NCBI GenBank assembly: GCA_913009825.1
Contig: CAJVYQ010000035.1
Location: 1 to 49,649, forward strand
Direction: 5' to 3'
Source of the DNA: an uncultured Deferribacteres bacterium
GTDB taxonomy: Bacteria; Zhuqueibacterota; JdFR-76; DREG01
DNA length: 49,649 nucleotides
Shown: piece by piece, positions 9,032 through 17,313 of the stretch
Layout: each line of letters starts with the position of its first letter
Position numbering within the stretch: position 1 is the first letter of the stretch
The notes under the pieces: model-generated
Seen by the model: only the letters and a program-made list of their open reading frames with translations
What the model was told of the DNA's origin: nothing
Database searches by the model: none
Made by a program: the position numbers and the translations under genes

Positions 9032-9245
9032 GTAACCATTCAGCTTGGTTTTTTTTACCGCGAAGACACCCCGCCTGCATCGGGCAGGCAAGCTACGAAG
9101 TTTCACAAAGAAAACTATTCTTGTTTTTTATGTTATCCAATTTTATTACGAAGCAAAATCCACCGCTGCCGGCAGTGGAAATTTGATTCATTCCTTTTTC
9201 TTTGTGTTTCTTCGTGCTTCAGAAACTTTGCGGCTGAATAGTTGC
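9032..9245. repeat. GTAACCATTCAG repeat with unrelated core
   Basis: The ends GTAACCATTCAGC and GGCTGAATAGTTGC are inverted repeats of the same type as the other copies. The core (CGAAGACACC, GCCTGCATCGGGCAGG, TTTCTTTGTGTTTCTTCGTG) is shared only with the copies at 60-178 and, in part, 2364-2468. Confidence 0.8.
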
Positions 9246-9298
9246 GTTTAATTATTTGTTTGAAATATCGGCGCTTTTGTCAAAAACTTGAGTCTTTT

Positions 9299-10621
9299 TT
9301 ATTCTTTTATGATTGCCCCCGCAACCACATTTGCCACCAGGCTGCGGAACCGTACTACGCTGCCTTCATCGTAAGGATGAACGCGGTTGGTAAGTAAAAT
9401 GACGATGGTTTTTGTAGTGGAATCGATCCAGAGAGAGGTGCCGGTGTACCCGGTATGTCCAAAACCCCCTGCCGGGAAAATATCACCGCCGTTTGATGAA
9501 TAAGGAGACGCCAGGTCCCAACCCAGGCCGCGGCCGGAATCTTTGGTGCGGAAATATATAGTGGTCATTCTTTTTACCGTAAGCGGACTTAAAATGCGCA
9601 CGCCGTCATATTGGCCGCCGTTGAGCAGCATCATGGCGAAAATGTACATATCGTCCACATTGGAAAACAAACCGGCGTTCCCCGAAATGCCGCCCTGCAG
9701 CCGGGCCAGAGGATCATGAACGGTGCCGATAAAAGGAACGCCGTTTACAACTTCCGTCGGTACAATTTTCTCTTTTGCCTCTTTCATCAATCTGGCATTG
9801 GGGCCGGGTTTCGCCTCGCCGATTTGCGGAATGTATCCCGTATGCATCATTTTTAGCGGTTCGAAAATATATTTTTGGCTGAATTGATGAATATTCATGC
9901 CGGAAACATCCTTGATGATTTTAGCCAGTGTAATGTAGCCCAGACAACTGTAATGGAATTCCTTGCCGGGTGGATTGAGTTTCTCTTGTGCGGCAACGAA
10001 TTTTACCATTGTATCCGTAACGCATGGATAGCCGTACAGAGCTTTCAGGCTGTCCGCATTGAAGTAGGGTTTGTAACCCGATGTATGTGTGAGCAGATGG
10101 TAAAGCAGGGCGTTCTCCGCTTCGGTGCTGTCCGGAATTGTGGAGATACTGTCCGGTATTGCTGTTGTGCGGTCCGCCTGGGTTGTTGTGGTATCTGTGC
10201 TGTCCGGGTAAACGTAACGGCTGAAATTGGGGACAAAATCGATCACAGGATCCAACAGCCGCAGTTTCCCCTGTTCCAGCAAAATCATCACCGATGTAGC
10301 GGTTGCCATCGGTTTGGTGAGGGAAGCCAGGTCAAAAATCATATCCGGTTTCATTTTCTTTTTTTCCGGTATCACTTCAGCGTAGCCGAAGGCGCGGCGC
10401 ATGACAATTTTCCCCTTGCGCGCCACCAACAGAACGGCGCCGGGAATTTCCTCTTTGGCGATTTCGTCTTCAATCACCGGAATGACCCGTTGTAACCGTT
10501 CTTTCGACATACCGACCGTTTCCGGATCAACTGTCTTCGGCCCTTTTGGGCAGATAAAATTTAACGACAGCATTCCTGTAAACAGTACCGTAATTATTAC
10601 TCTCAACCTGTTATTTCGCAT
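9299..10621 (-). CDS. Exported serine hydrolase, beta-lactamase/class C PBP fold
   Basis: The 440-residue protein has an N-terminal hydrophobic export segment (about 8-24). Motifs of the family are SLTK (Ser100, Lys103), a Tyr motif in YSCLGYITL (about 225-233) and the third-strand HTG in FGHTGYTG (about 388). Such enzymes are esterases, D-amino acid or peptidoglycan peptidases; the substrate is unknown. An unusual Thr/Asp/Pro-rich segment (about 138-170) interrupts the domain. The ATG overlaps the end of the Smr gene by 11 bases, so it is translated from the same minus-strand transcript (S9 peptidase, fragment, Smr, this). Confidence 0.85.
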   Translation of the reverse strand: MRNNRLRVIITVLFTGMLSLNFICPKGPKTVDPETVGMSKERLQRVIPVIEDEIAKEEIPGAVLLVARKGKIVMRRAFGYAEVIPEKKKMKPDMIFDLASLTKPMATATSVMILLEQGKLRLLDPVIDFVPNFSRYVYPDSTDTTTTQADRTTAIPDSISTIPDSTEAENALLYHLLTHTSGYKPYFNADSLKALYGYPCVTDTMVKFVAAQEKLNPPGKEFHYSCLGYITLAKIIKDVSGMNIHQFSQKYIFEPLKMMHTGYIPQIGEAKPGPNARLMKEAKEKIVPTEVVNGVPFIGTVHDPLARLQGGISGNAGLFSNVDDMYIFAMMLLNGGQYDGVRILSPLTVKRMTTIYFRTKDSGRGLGWDLASPYSSNGGDIFPAGGFGHTGYTGTSLWIDSTTKTIVILLTNRVHPYDEGSVVRFRSLVANVVAGAIIKE

Positions 10622-10970
10622 TTTCCTGCTCCGTTTTCAGATAAACAATCGTAGCGCCCCAACCGCCCGTCTGCGGCGGCGCATCCCGGAAACTTTCCAC
10701 TTCGGGATATTTTGCCAACTCTTTATAAACAACCCATTTTAATTTGCTTTTTCCCTTGCCGTGAATGATACGCAGCGAATGCAATCTCAATTCCCGGGCA
10801 TTTTGTAAAAATGCCTGCACCATTTCCGGCACCTGTTCCGGAAAAAAGCCGTGCAGGTCTAAAACATCCGTAACGATGACGGCATCCGCAAACTCCTCAT
10901 CGTCGCCGGAAGGCAGGTCCGGTTTTTTTGCTTTGAGCTTCTTTTTGAACAGATTGCGCAAAAATCCCAT
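10611..10970 (-). CDS. Small Smr-domain protein
   Basis: From the ATG at 10970 it is about 119 residues: a basic head (MGFLRNLFKKKLKAKK), then an Smr domain with LDLHG and the conserved RIIHGKGKSKL, ending in PPQTGGWGATIVYL. Smr domains are structure-specific nucleases, known as the C-terminal part of MutS2 and as free proteins. The LDLHG and HGKG signatures are intact. It begins 6 bases after the AMP-nucleosidase-like fragment and overlaps the next gene, so it is mid-operon. A longer frame reaching 11087 runs into the fragment and is not used. Confidence 0.85.
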   Translation of the reverse strand: MGFLRNLFKKKLKAKKPDLPSGDDEEFADAVIVTDVLDLHGFFPEQVPEMVQAFLQNARELRLHSLRIIHGKGKSKLKWVVYKELAKYPEVESFRDAPPQTGGWGATIVYLKTEQENAK

Positions 10971-10975
10971 CTCTG

Positions 10976-11266
10976 TTACCAACGGTAATGGCGGATCACC
11001 TCGCCGCGCTGCCGGATATCGATTATGCTCAGATTTATCTGTGGAGCATGAACGGCCTGCATCATGGAACCGAAACTTATTTTGCAATGATATACATCAC
11101 AAAAACTCTGTAAATATCGGTGAAAATTTGTCAGGATAATATATTGCTGAAATTCTTCTACTTGCGATCCGGTGTAACGATGCAGCATATCCCGGGCGAT
11201 CCGGTTTTTTTCCGGATTGCGATAAATCAAATTCTCTTGAAACGAGTGCTTTGCACTTTCCGTCAT
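10976..11266 (-). pseudogene. N-terminal fragment resembling AMP nucleosidase
   Basis: The 96-residue frame starts well (AGGGA 5 bases before the ATG). It runs through IARDMLHRYTGSQVEEFQQY, IILTNFHRYLQSF and INLSIID, which I recognise as the N-terminal part of Bacteroidota-type AMP nucleosidase (AMP to adenine plus ribose 5-phosphate). After SIID the expected catalytic Gly-rich domain is replaced by a short unrelated tail and a stop. About three quarters of the enzyme is missing and the Smr gene begins at once. Best read as a deletion remnant; a genuine small protein is less likely. Family recognition is from memory. Confidence 0.55.
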
Positions 11267-11277
11267 AATTTCCCTGA

Positions 11278-13344
11278 TTACTTATTGATCCATTCATCGA
11301 TCCAGCCCAGCACCGTTTTCCACCACAGCCGCGCATTTTGCGGTTTGGTGACAAAATGATCTTCATCGGGGAAATAGAGCAGTTTAGATGGCACATCCAT
11401 GCGCTGCAGAGCGGTAAACATTTGTATTCCCTGACCGATAGGTACCCGAAAATCATTTTCGCTATGAATGACCAAAGTTGGTATTTTAAAATTCTTTGCA
11501 TATCTGCTGGGCGACCATTTGTTGTACAACTCCGGGTGGAAGTAAGGGGTGCCGCCGAATTCCCATTCCGGGAACCACAATTCTTCCGTTTCACCGTACA
11601 TGGAATATTGATCAAAAACGCCGTCGTGACTAACGAGACATTTGAATTTATTCGCCGGGCCGGTGTTAGCCTGGCCGGCAATCCAGTCGATCATGAAGCC
11701 GCCGTACGATGCGCCGGCGGCAGCGACTTTGTTAGTGTCGATGAATGAAAAATTGTCTAACACGTATTTTAATCCCTTCATCAAATCCTGATACGGGCCG
11801 CCGCCCCAATCCCGGGAGACCTGGTCACAAAACCACTGGCCGTAGCCTTTGGAGCCGCGGAAATTTATCATCACCGCTACATAGCCCGGCGAGGCGAACA
11901 GTTGAGAATTCCAGCGATAATGAAAATCGTCGCTCCACATCCCCTGCGGCCCGCCGTGGATGAGGAAAATCATCGGATATTTTTTGCTGCTGTCAAAAAA
12001 AGGCGGTTTTACCATCAGGCCATGCACTTTTTTGCCGTCGTAACTGTCGAACCGGAAATCCTCCACCGGATTCATGGCAAGTTGGTCGATGAGTTTTTGG
12101 TTGGTAAAAGTCAACTGACGGGTTTTCTTTTTCTTCAAATCAAAAGCAAATATCTCGTACGGCAAATTTGCCGCCTGACGCCGGAAATAGAGGGTTTTGC
12201 CATCCGGACTGACAGACAGGGTGTTGTTTATGTGCTCGGTCACAATCTCTTTGATGGTTCCCTTTTTTATGCCGATACTGAAAATGGGTATGCGCCCTTC
12301 TTTTTCAGAAGTGAAGTAAATTTTATCTCCTTTCGGCGCCCAAAGAATTTCATCCACGTCCAGATCGAAACCTTCGGTCAGATTTTTCCGCTCGCCGGTT
12401 TTTCGGTTGTAAAGGATCAAATCATATTGATCCGCTTCGAATCCGGCACGCGCCATGGCGTGATAAGCAATGTATTTTCCATAGGGTGAATAAACCGGTT
12501 GGTTGTCGTTGGCCGGGTTTGGCGTTAATTTTTTGATCCGTTCTCCTCCGGCGGCAACTGTGAAAATGTCATTGTTCGTAGATGTGGCAACTACCGGATC
12601 TTCGTTGCGCACAAAAGCGATTTCGTTTCCGTCGGGAGAAAAGGTAAAATCGTGTTTGCTGCCCAGGTCGGCGGGCGGTGTGTCGTACGCTCCGGGGGTA
12701 ACATCCCGGATGATTTCGCCGCCGGCCGACATCAAAAAGAGATGGCTGTATTTACCGTAGCGCCAATGGTTCCAATAACGGTAAAACAATTTATCCAGAA
12801 TTTGCGCTTTTACTTTTGATTCGGCTTTCTTTTTGTCCCATTGCGCCGATTCCTTGCAATCTTTTGCATCCGGATGAACAGAGGATGTGAACAGGAAATA
12901 ATTGCCGTCCGGCGACCAACGGAAACTATTTACTCCTGTGGCTACCGCGCTGATTTTTTGCGCTTCGCCGCCGGACAGTTCAAGCAGATAAATTTGCGGT
13001 GAACCGTTCCGTGTGGAAATGAACGCGAGCGCTTTGCTGTCCGGTCGCCAGGCCGGGGCGCCGTCGTAATTCGGGCTGGTGGTCAATTTTTTTATCTTGC
13101 CGTTTTTTGTCGCCAGCAAGTAAATATCTGTATTTGAACCGTTGCTATCCATGTAGTATTCGGACACAGTAAAGGCAATCCATTTCCCATCCGGGGAGAG
13201 CACATTGTTGCTTACTCTTTTCATGGCCCACAGATCTTCCACGGTGATCGGCCGTTTTTCCGCAGCAAAGACAAACGGATCGAGAAGAATGGAGAAAATA
13301 AACAGAACAAGTAAAAAAAACGAAATATTTTTTGCACGATTCAT
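11278..13344 (-). CDS. S9 family peptidase (prolyl oligopeptidase type), exported
   Basis: The 688-residue protein has a signal peptide (about 1-28, cleaved near FVFAA) and a beta-propeller (about 35-420) with repeated TolB/PD40-like units (SPDGKWIAFT, RPDSKALAFI, SPDGNYFLFT). The C-terminal alpha/beta hydrolase domain has nucleophile Ser546 in GASYGG, Asp631 in SENDFRV and His663 in DEDHF. It resembles dipeptidyl-aminopeptidase/acylaminoacyl-peptidases that trim oligopeptides in the periplasm. The ATG at 13344 is preferred over that at 13356 because AGAGG lies just upstream. It heads a minus-strand operon reaching 9299. Confidence 0.9.
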   Translation of the reverse strand: MNRAKNISFFLLVLFIFSILLDPFVFAAEKRPITVEDLWAMKRVSNNVLSPDGKWIAFTVSEYYMDSNGSNTDIYLLATKNGKIKKLTTSPNYDGAPAWRPDSKALAFISTRNGSPQIYLLELSGGEAQKISAVATGVNSFRWSPDGNYFLFTSSVHPDAKDCKESAQWDKKKAESKVKAQILDKLFYRYWNHWRYGKYSHLFLMSAGGEIIRDVTPGAYDTPPADLGSKHDFTFSPDGNEIAFVRNEDPVVATSTNNDIFTVAAGGERIKKLTPNPANDNQPVYSPYGKYIAYHAMARAGFEADQYDLILYNRKTGERKNLTEGFDLDVDEILWAPKGDKIYFTSEKEGRIPIFSIGIKKGTIKEIVTEHINNTLSVSPDGKTLYFRRQAANLPYEIFAFDLKKKKTRQLTFTNQKLIDQLAMNPVEDFRFDSYDGKKVHGLMVKPPFFDSSKKYPMIFLIHGGPQGMWSDDFHYRWNSQLFASPGYVAVMINFRGSKGYGQWFCDQVSRDWGGGPYQDLMKGLKYVLDNFSFIDTNKVAAAGASYGGFMIDWIAGQANTGPANKFKCLVSHDGVFDQYSMYGETEELWFPEWEFGGTPYFHPELYNKWSPSRYAKNFKIPTLVIHSENDFRVPIGQGIQMFTALQRMDVPSKLLYFPDEDHFVTKPQNARLWWKTVLGWIDEWINK

Positions 13345-13560
13345 AACGCCTCTCATTTTAATAAATTTACAATAACAATTAATTTTATAAATTCTGATCT
13401 GAAAAGCAATGATTTTATATTATTATTCCGTAAAACCAGATTATTACTCCGTAAAAGTTTGTTTTTTCGACAAAGTTTTTCAAGCTGTTGGTTTGTAATG
13501 CGACGAGTCTTGTCGCCCTACATTATGGAACATCGCGTAAAACATTGTTTTTTTTATGTG

Positions 13561-13593
13561 AGAAGCTAACCTTCTTAAAGAAGGTTAGCTTCT
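13561..13593. repeat. Perfect 16-bp inverted repeat hairpin
   Basis: AGAAGCTAACCTTCTT (13561-13576) and AAGAAGGTTAGCTTCT (13578-13593) are exact inverted copies. There is no T-run after it on either strand, and it lies upstream of both flanking operons, so a simple terminator role is doubtful. It may be an operator, a REP-like unit or an mRNA leader structure. Confidence 0.7.
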
Positions 13594-13695
13594 AAGGGAC
13601 TTCTATTTGTTGCGCTTGTTTTCCCCCTTTTTTTGTTTTAAATTAAAGCGTTGGTTTAAACAAATCCTTTAAGTGAAGAAAACGGGACGCATTAC

Positions 13696-13700
13696 AGGAG
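13696..13700 (+). promoter_or_regulatory. Shine-Dalgarno deciding a TTG start
   Basis: AGGAG lies 7 bases before the TTG at 13708. The first in-frame ATG (13753) has no such site. Confidence 0.7.
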
Positions 13701-13707
13701 AAAACAG

Positions 13708-14562
13708 TTGATTCCGGATTACAATGAACATGGCGACAGCGTGCGCCAATTTATGGATTATTTTTATCTGAAAGCGGAACGTCCCGGCGAGTCTTTTCTG
13801 TCGGCAATTCTGGCTCATTTTTCCCGGATACCGTATGAGAACATCAGTAAAATCATTAAGTGGCATGAGCATTTCGATGATAAAAACCAATTTCGCATGC
13901 CGGAAGAAGTAATGGCCGACCATGCAGCATGGCAGTTGGGCGGCACCTGCTTTTCCCTGACGTTTTTCCTCCAGACCCTGTTAAGTTACAACGGCTTCCA
14001 ATGTTACCCTGTTACGGCGGATATGCGCGCCGGGGAAAATATCCATTCGGCATTGATTGTATCTATGCAGCAGAAAAAATCTTTGGTGGATCCCGGTTAT
14101 CTGCTGAACAGGCCCATGTTGATGGATCCGCAGCAGCCGCGAATGTATCGCACGGAACACACGGGAATCGAATTGCAATTTGATTCGGCAACGCGCCGAT
14201 TTCATCTTTTTACTTTCGATCGTCACGGCAGTAAATGGCGCTACAGTTTTATGGATGTTCCGGTCACGCCGCAGAAATTTCTGCACCATTGGCAGGAATC
14301 TTTTCATCGCAACTCCTTGCATGGCATCAGCCTGACTAAAATTCAACCGGACGGCTTAATTTATATTCACAAAAACTTTATGCGAAAAACCAATCTTGCC
14401 GGCAAGAAAAATTTCAATATCCGCTCAAATTATCATGATACAATCCATTCCATATTTGGTATCAAACCGGAATTGGTGGAGCAAGCGTTGTACGCCCTGG
14501 ATAGCAATTTACAACGGGAAAGAGAACTTGGCCTGTTTGTAAAAGAGAAAGCCCGGTTATGA
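13708..14562 (+). CDS. Arylamine N-acetyltransferase-like protein
   Basis: The 284-residue protein carries the NAT cysteine-protease-like triad: Cys81 in QLGGTCFSLTF, His113 in NIHSALIV and Asp128 in LVDPGYLL. NAT enzymes transfer an acetyl group from acetyl-CoA to arylamines or hydrazines; divergent bacterial members have other acyl acceptors. The CFS in place of the usual CFE/CFQ and the sequence distance leave the substrate open. TTG start, backed by AGGAG. The stop overlaps the next ATG by four bases (ATGA), so translation is coupled to the DUF4416 gene. Confidence 0.8.
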   Translation: MIPDYNEHGDSVRQFMDYFYLKAERPGESFLSAILAHFSRIPYENISKIIKWHEHFDDKNQFRMPEEVMADHAAWQLGGTCFSLTFFLQTLLSYNGFQCYPVTADMRAGENIHSALIVSMQQKKSLVDPGYLLNRPMLMDPQQPRMYRTEHTGIELQFDSATRRFHLFTFDRHGSKWRYSFMDVPVTPQKFLHHWQESFHRNSLHGISLTKIQPDGLIYIHKNFMRKTNLAGKKNFNIRSNYHDTIHSIFGIKPELVEQALYALDSNLQRERELGLFVKEKARL

Positions 14563-15107
14563 AACCGAAAGAACCGGAGCCGGTCAAACTGTTTCACGGT
14601 ATCTTGTCTGCCGGCGAGGCGTTTTTTGATAAAGCCAAAGAAAAACTGATTTCTCTGTTCGGTCCGTTGGACTATGTAAGTCCCATTTATCCTTTTCAGG
14701 TTACCGGTTATTATGAAGCGGAGATGGGCGCGCCTATTTTTCGGATTTTTATTTCCCACGAACATTTGATCCACCCTAAAAATCTGGCAAAAATAAAAAT
14801 CGCCGCCATCGCCATCGAAGAGAAATTATCGGAAGAAAACCGGCGCAAAATCAATATCGATTCCGGCTACATGGATATTTGTAAAGTTGTGTTGGCTTCG
14901 GCAAAATACAACGGACAGAAAATTTACCTTGATCACGGTATTTACGCCGATCTCACGCTGTATTATGAAAAAGGTAACTTTTATCCCTATCCCTGGAGTT
15001 TCCCGGATTTCCGCAACGGGATTTACAACCGGGCTTTTCAGATGATACATGAACGTTTCAAAGTGCAGCATAAAAAGTGGTTTCATGAACAGAAAAACAG
15101 TAACTAA
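14559..15107 (+). CDS. DUF4416 family protein
   Basis: The 182-residue soluble protein shows the pattern of DUF4416: an early PVKLFHGILSA, YPFQVTGYYEAEMG, INIDSGYMD and KIYLDHGIYADLTLYY, ending in YPWSFPDFR. The family is conserved in length and function is unknown. No membrane segment is present. It overlaps the NAT-like gene by four bases and precedes the deoxyhypusine-synthase-like gene by 34 bases, suggesting one operon. Confidence 0.8.
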   Translation: MKPKEPEPVKLFHGILSAGEAFFDKAKEKLISLFGPLDYVSPIYPFQVTGYYEAEMGAPIFRIFISHEHLIHPKNLAKIKIAAIAIEEKLSEENRRKINIDSGYMDICKVVLASAKYNGQKIYLDHGIYADLTLYYEKGNFYPYPWSFPDFRNGIYNRAFQMIHERFKVQHKKWFHEQKNSN

Positions 15108-15141
15108 AACAACCTGTGTGCTACATATTTTTAAATGAGAG

Positions 15142-16251
15142 ATGAAAAACATGGATCATAAAAACGGCTATCTGTCCGGCCCCCAAATTTCTCCTCAACC
15201 TATTCACGGTGAAATCTCCGTTGTGGAATTGATAGAGAACAGTTTTTTAGCCTACAACGCCGCCAGGCTGAAAGAGGCCTGCCACCTTTTTGTCGGGAAA
15301 ATGCTGCATGAAAATGTTACCATCGGATTGAGCCTGACCGGTGCGCTTACGCCGGCAGGACTCGGTGTCTCCGCCATCATCCCGCTGATTAAAAACGGCC
15401 TGGTCGATTATATTGTCAGCACCGGCGCTAATTTGTATCACGACACCCATTTCGGCCTGAATTTGCCTTTGTACAAAGGAAGTGCGACTGTGGACGACCG
15501 GATTTTAAAAGAAAAAAATGTGATCAGAATTTACGATATATTTTTCGAATTTGATGTTCTGTTGGATACCGACTCCTTCTACCGGAAGATAATTCAGTCC
15601 CCGGAATTTCAAAAACCGATGAGCAGTGCGGATTTTCACTTCCTGTGCGGCAAATTTTTGCTGGAACGGGAAAAAGTTCCGGGCATCCTGGATCGATCCT
15701 TTCTGGCCGCAGCTTTTGAGTACGGCGTTCCCATCTACACGTCATCGTTTAGCGACAGCTCCATTGGCATGAATGTGGCCGAAATGATGCTGAAAAACCG
15801 TGAATTGCAAATCGATCCGTTGCGGGACGTGAACGAAACGGCGGCCATCGTTTACAATGCCAAGAGCAGCGGCGGCCGTTCGGCCGTGATGATCATGGGC
15901 GGTGGATCGCCCAAAAATTTTTTACTGCAGACCGAGCCGTACATACAGGAAATTTTGGGGCTTAATGAAAAAGGACACGATTATTTTTTGCAAATCACGG
16001 ACGCACGGCCCGATACCGGCGGCCTTTCCGGCGCCACACCTAACGAAGCGGTGAGCTGGGGCAAAATCGATCCCGGTCAACTGCCGGATAGCGTGGTTTG
16101 TTACCTGGACACCACCGTGGCGCTGCCCCTTCTGACGGCTTATGCATTGGCGAAAAAGAAGAATCGTCCCTACAAACGGTTGATCGAACGTAAAGACCAA
16201 TTTGTAGCAGCCATGCAACAGGAATATCTGAGCCGGGAAAAGGAAAATTGA
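15142..16251 (+). CDS. Deoxyhypusine synthase family protein
   Basis: The 369-residue NAD-dependent enzyme is of the deoxyhypusine synthase fold. Visible are [13 protein letters not shown] and [11 protein letters not shown] (NAD/spermidine binding region), [29 protein letters not shown] with the likely catalytic Lys308 (WGK), and a final [16 protein letters not shown]. Eukaryotic DHS uses spermidine to modify eIF5A. Bacteria lack that substrate, and bacterial homologues are thought to work on polyamines or on an unidentified acceptor. All key segments are intact, so it is probably active. ATGs at 15142 and 15151 are both possible starts. Confidence 0.88.
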   Translation: MKNMDHKNGYLSGPQISPQPIHGEISVVELIENSFLAYNAARLKEACHLFVGKMLHENVTIGLSLTGALTPAGLGVSAIIPLIKNGLVDYIVSTGANLYHDTHFGLNLPLYKGSATVDDRILKEKNVIRIYDIFFEFDVLLDTDSFYRKIIQSPEFQKPMSSADFHFLCGKFLLEREKVPGILDRSFLAAAFEYGVPIYTSSFSDSSIGMNVAEMMLKNRELQIDPLRDVNETAAIVYNAKSSGGRSAVMIMGGGSPKNFLLQTEPYIQEILGLNEKGHDYFLQITDARPDTGGLSGATPNEAVSWGKIDPGQLPDSVVCYLDTTVALPLLTAYALAKKKNRPYKRLIERKDQFVAAMQQEYLSREKEN

Positions 16252-16260
16252 GAAGCTGTC

Positions 16261-17310
16261 ATGCCGCACACTTTTCTGAAAACAGCATTAACGCCGGTTG
16301 ATTTTGTTAAACTCTGGCAGGATCAGACATTTCAAATCGAGCAGATCCGTTTAAAAATCAAAAAAGGGTATGCCCACACCAACGGAGATAAGGCATTATT
16401 CCCCTGTCTGGTAATTGAACCCTTTTTTGAGCGATGGTTTTATGTTGAAATGAAACAGAAACCGGACGGGAAACTCATCATTCATGCAGATTCCATGACG
16501 CCGGTGGAACGGACGGCCGGTGTGCGTTTGGCCCTTGCCTGGTTTACAACAAACCTGTTGCAATTGGACCCGCAAGCCTTTCTTGAGCCGGGTAACCTAA
16601 GTGATTATTTAAGCCTGTTAGATAAAAATCCCCGACAGCAAGTTTTTTCTTTGGTGCGGCTGCAGGAAAAACTGGTACAACAGATGAAAGACGCTGCGGC
16701 ACGGGATCGGGCAAAACAGTTTCTTATCAGGATTCACCGTTCAAAGCCGCCGCTTGATTTAACCGAAATATTCGGCAATGAAAATCCGGTGGAAATTGAG
16801 ATCGGACCGGGGAAGGGAAAATTTATCCTGCATGAGGCAAAAAGCCATCCGGAGCTGAATTTTCTTGCCATTGAATGGGCGGGAAGGTATCTGAAAATTT
16901 TATCCGGGCGGCTGCCAAAAACAGATGCCCAAAATCTTCGTTACCTGCAGGCAGACGCCCGTACAATTTTCCATGAATGGCTCGGTCCCGCTTCTCTCGC
17001 CGGCGTTCATATCTACTATCCCGATCCCTGGTGGAAAAGAAAGCACCGGAAATACAAACTTTTTTCGGAGGAATTTATGCGGGATATGACTACAGCCCTT
17101 GTCCCGGGCGGTTTTTTAAAATTCGTTACAGATGTTAAGGCAATGCACCAGTTGGTGGTTGTGTTGGTTAGTTCCGCTGCCCGGTTTGTAAAAGTTCAGG
17201 AAAAAGTGTACACGCCAAAAACGGAACCGCCGCCGGAAAGAACCAATTTCGAAATAAAAAAATGGCAGGAGGGCAGCGCTATTTTTGAAGTGGAATGGCG
17301 CAGGGAGTAA
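16261..17310 (+). CDS. trmB: tRNA (guanine46-N7)-methyltransferase with N-terminal extension
   Basis: The C-terminal half (about 170-349) is a complete TrmB: SAM-binding EIEIGPGKGKF (178-188), acidic FLAIEW (201-206), RYLQADAR (227-234) and the signature YYPDPWWKRKHRK (252-264). A late PPPERTNFE matches the family's T-x-(F/Y)-E segment. It methylates G46 of tRNA to m7G. Unusually, about 165 residues precede the methyltransferase, with no domain I recognise; ordinary TrmB is about 210-240 residues. The extension is in frame, starts at an ATG, has no stop or composition break, and so looks like a true fusion. TruD follows after 3 bases. Confidence 0.9.
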   Translation: MPHTFLKTALTPVDFVKLWQDQTFQIEQIRLKIKKGYAHTNGDKALFPCLVIEPFFERWFYVEMKQKPDGKLIIHADSMTPVERTAGVRLALAWFTTNLLQLDPQAFLEPGNLSDYLSLLDKNPRQQVFSLVRLQEKLVQQMKDAAARDRAKQFLIRIHRSKPPLDLTEIFGNENPVEIEIGPGKGKFILHEAKSHPELNFLAIEWAGRYLKILSGRLPKTDAQNLRYLQADARTIFHEWLGPASLAGVHIYYPDPWWKRKHRKYKLFSEEFMRDMTTALVPGGFLKFVTDVKAMHQLVVVLVSSAARFVKVQEKVYTPKTEPPPERTNFEIKKWQEGSAIFEVEWRRE

Positions 17311-17313
17311 CAA

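Larger units (their letters stand above)
8581..9298. other. Gene-free stretch filled by two repeat copies
   Basis: Two members of the dispersed family occupy most of it (8693-8889 and 9032-9245). Plus-strand frames at 8659-8871 and 8900-9251 are repeat sequence read as protein and are not genes. Confidence 0.75.
13345..13707. other. Divergent intergenic region with hairpin
   Basis: It separates the minus-strand S9 peptidase operon from the plus-strand NAT operon and should hold both promoters, though none is recognisable. It contains GCGACGAGTCTTGTCGC (about 13499-13515), an imperfect palindrome, and the perfect hairpin at 13561-13593. Confidence 0.55.

Noticed and set aside
8659-9251. Plus-strand frames across 8659-8871 and 8900-9251
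   Set aside because: They consist of repeat copies read as protein.
11097-11681. Minus-strand 194-codon frame overlapping the S9 peptidase gene
   Set aside because: It shares the strand with the peptidase and reads the wrong frame through its catalytic domain.
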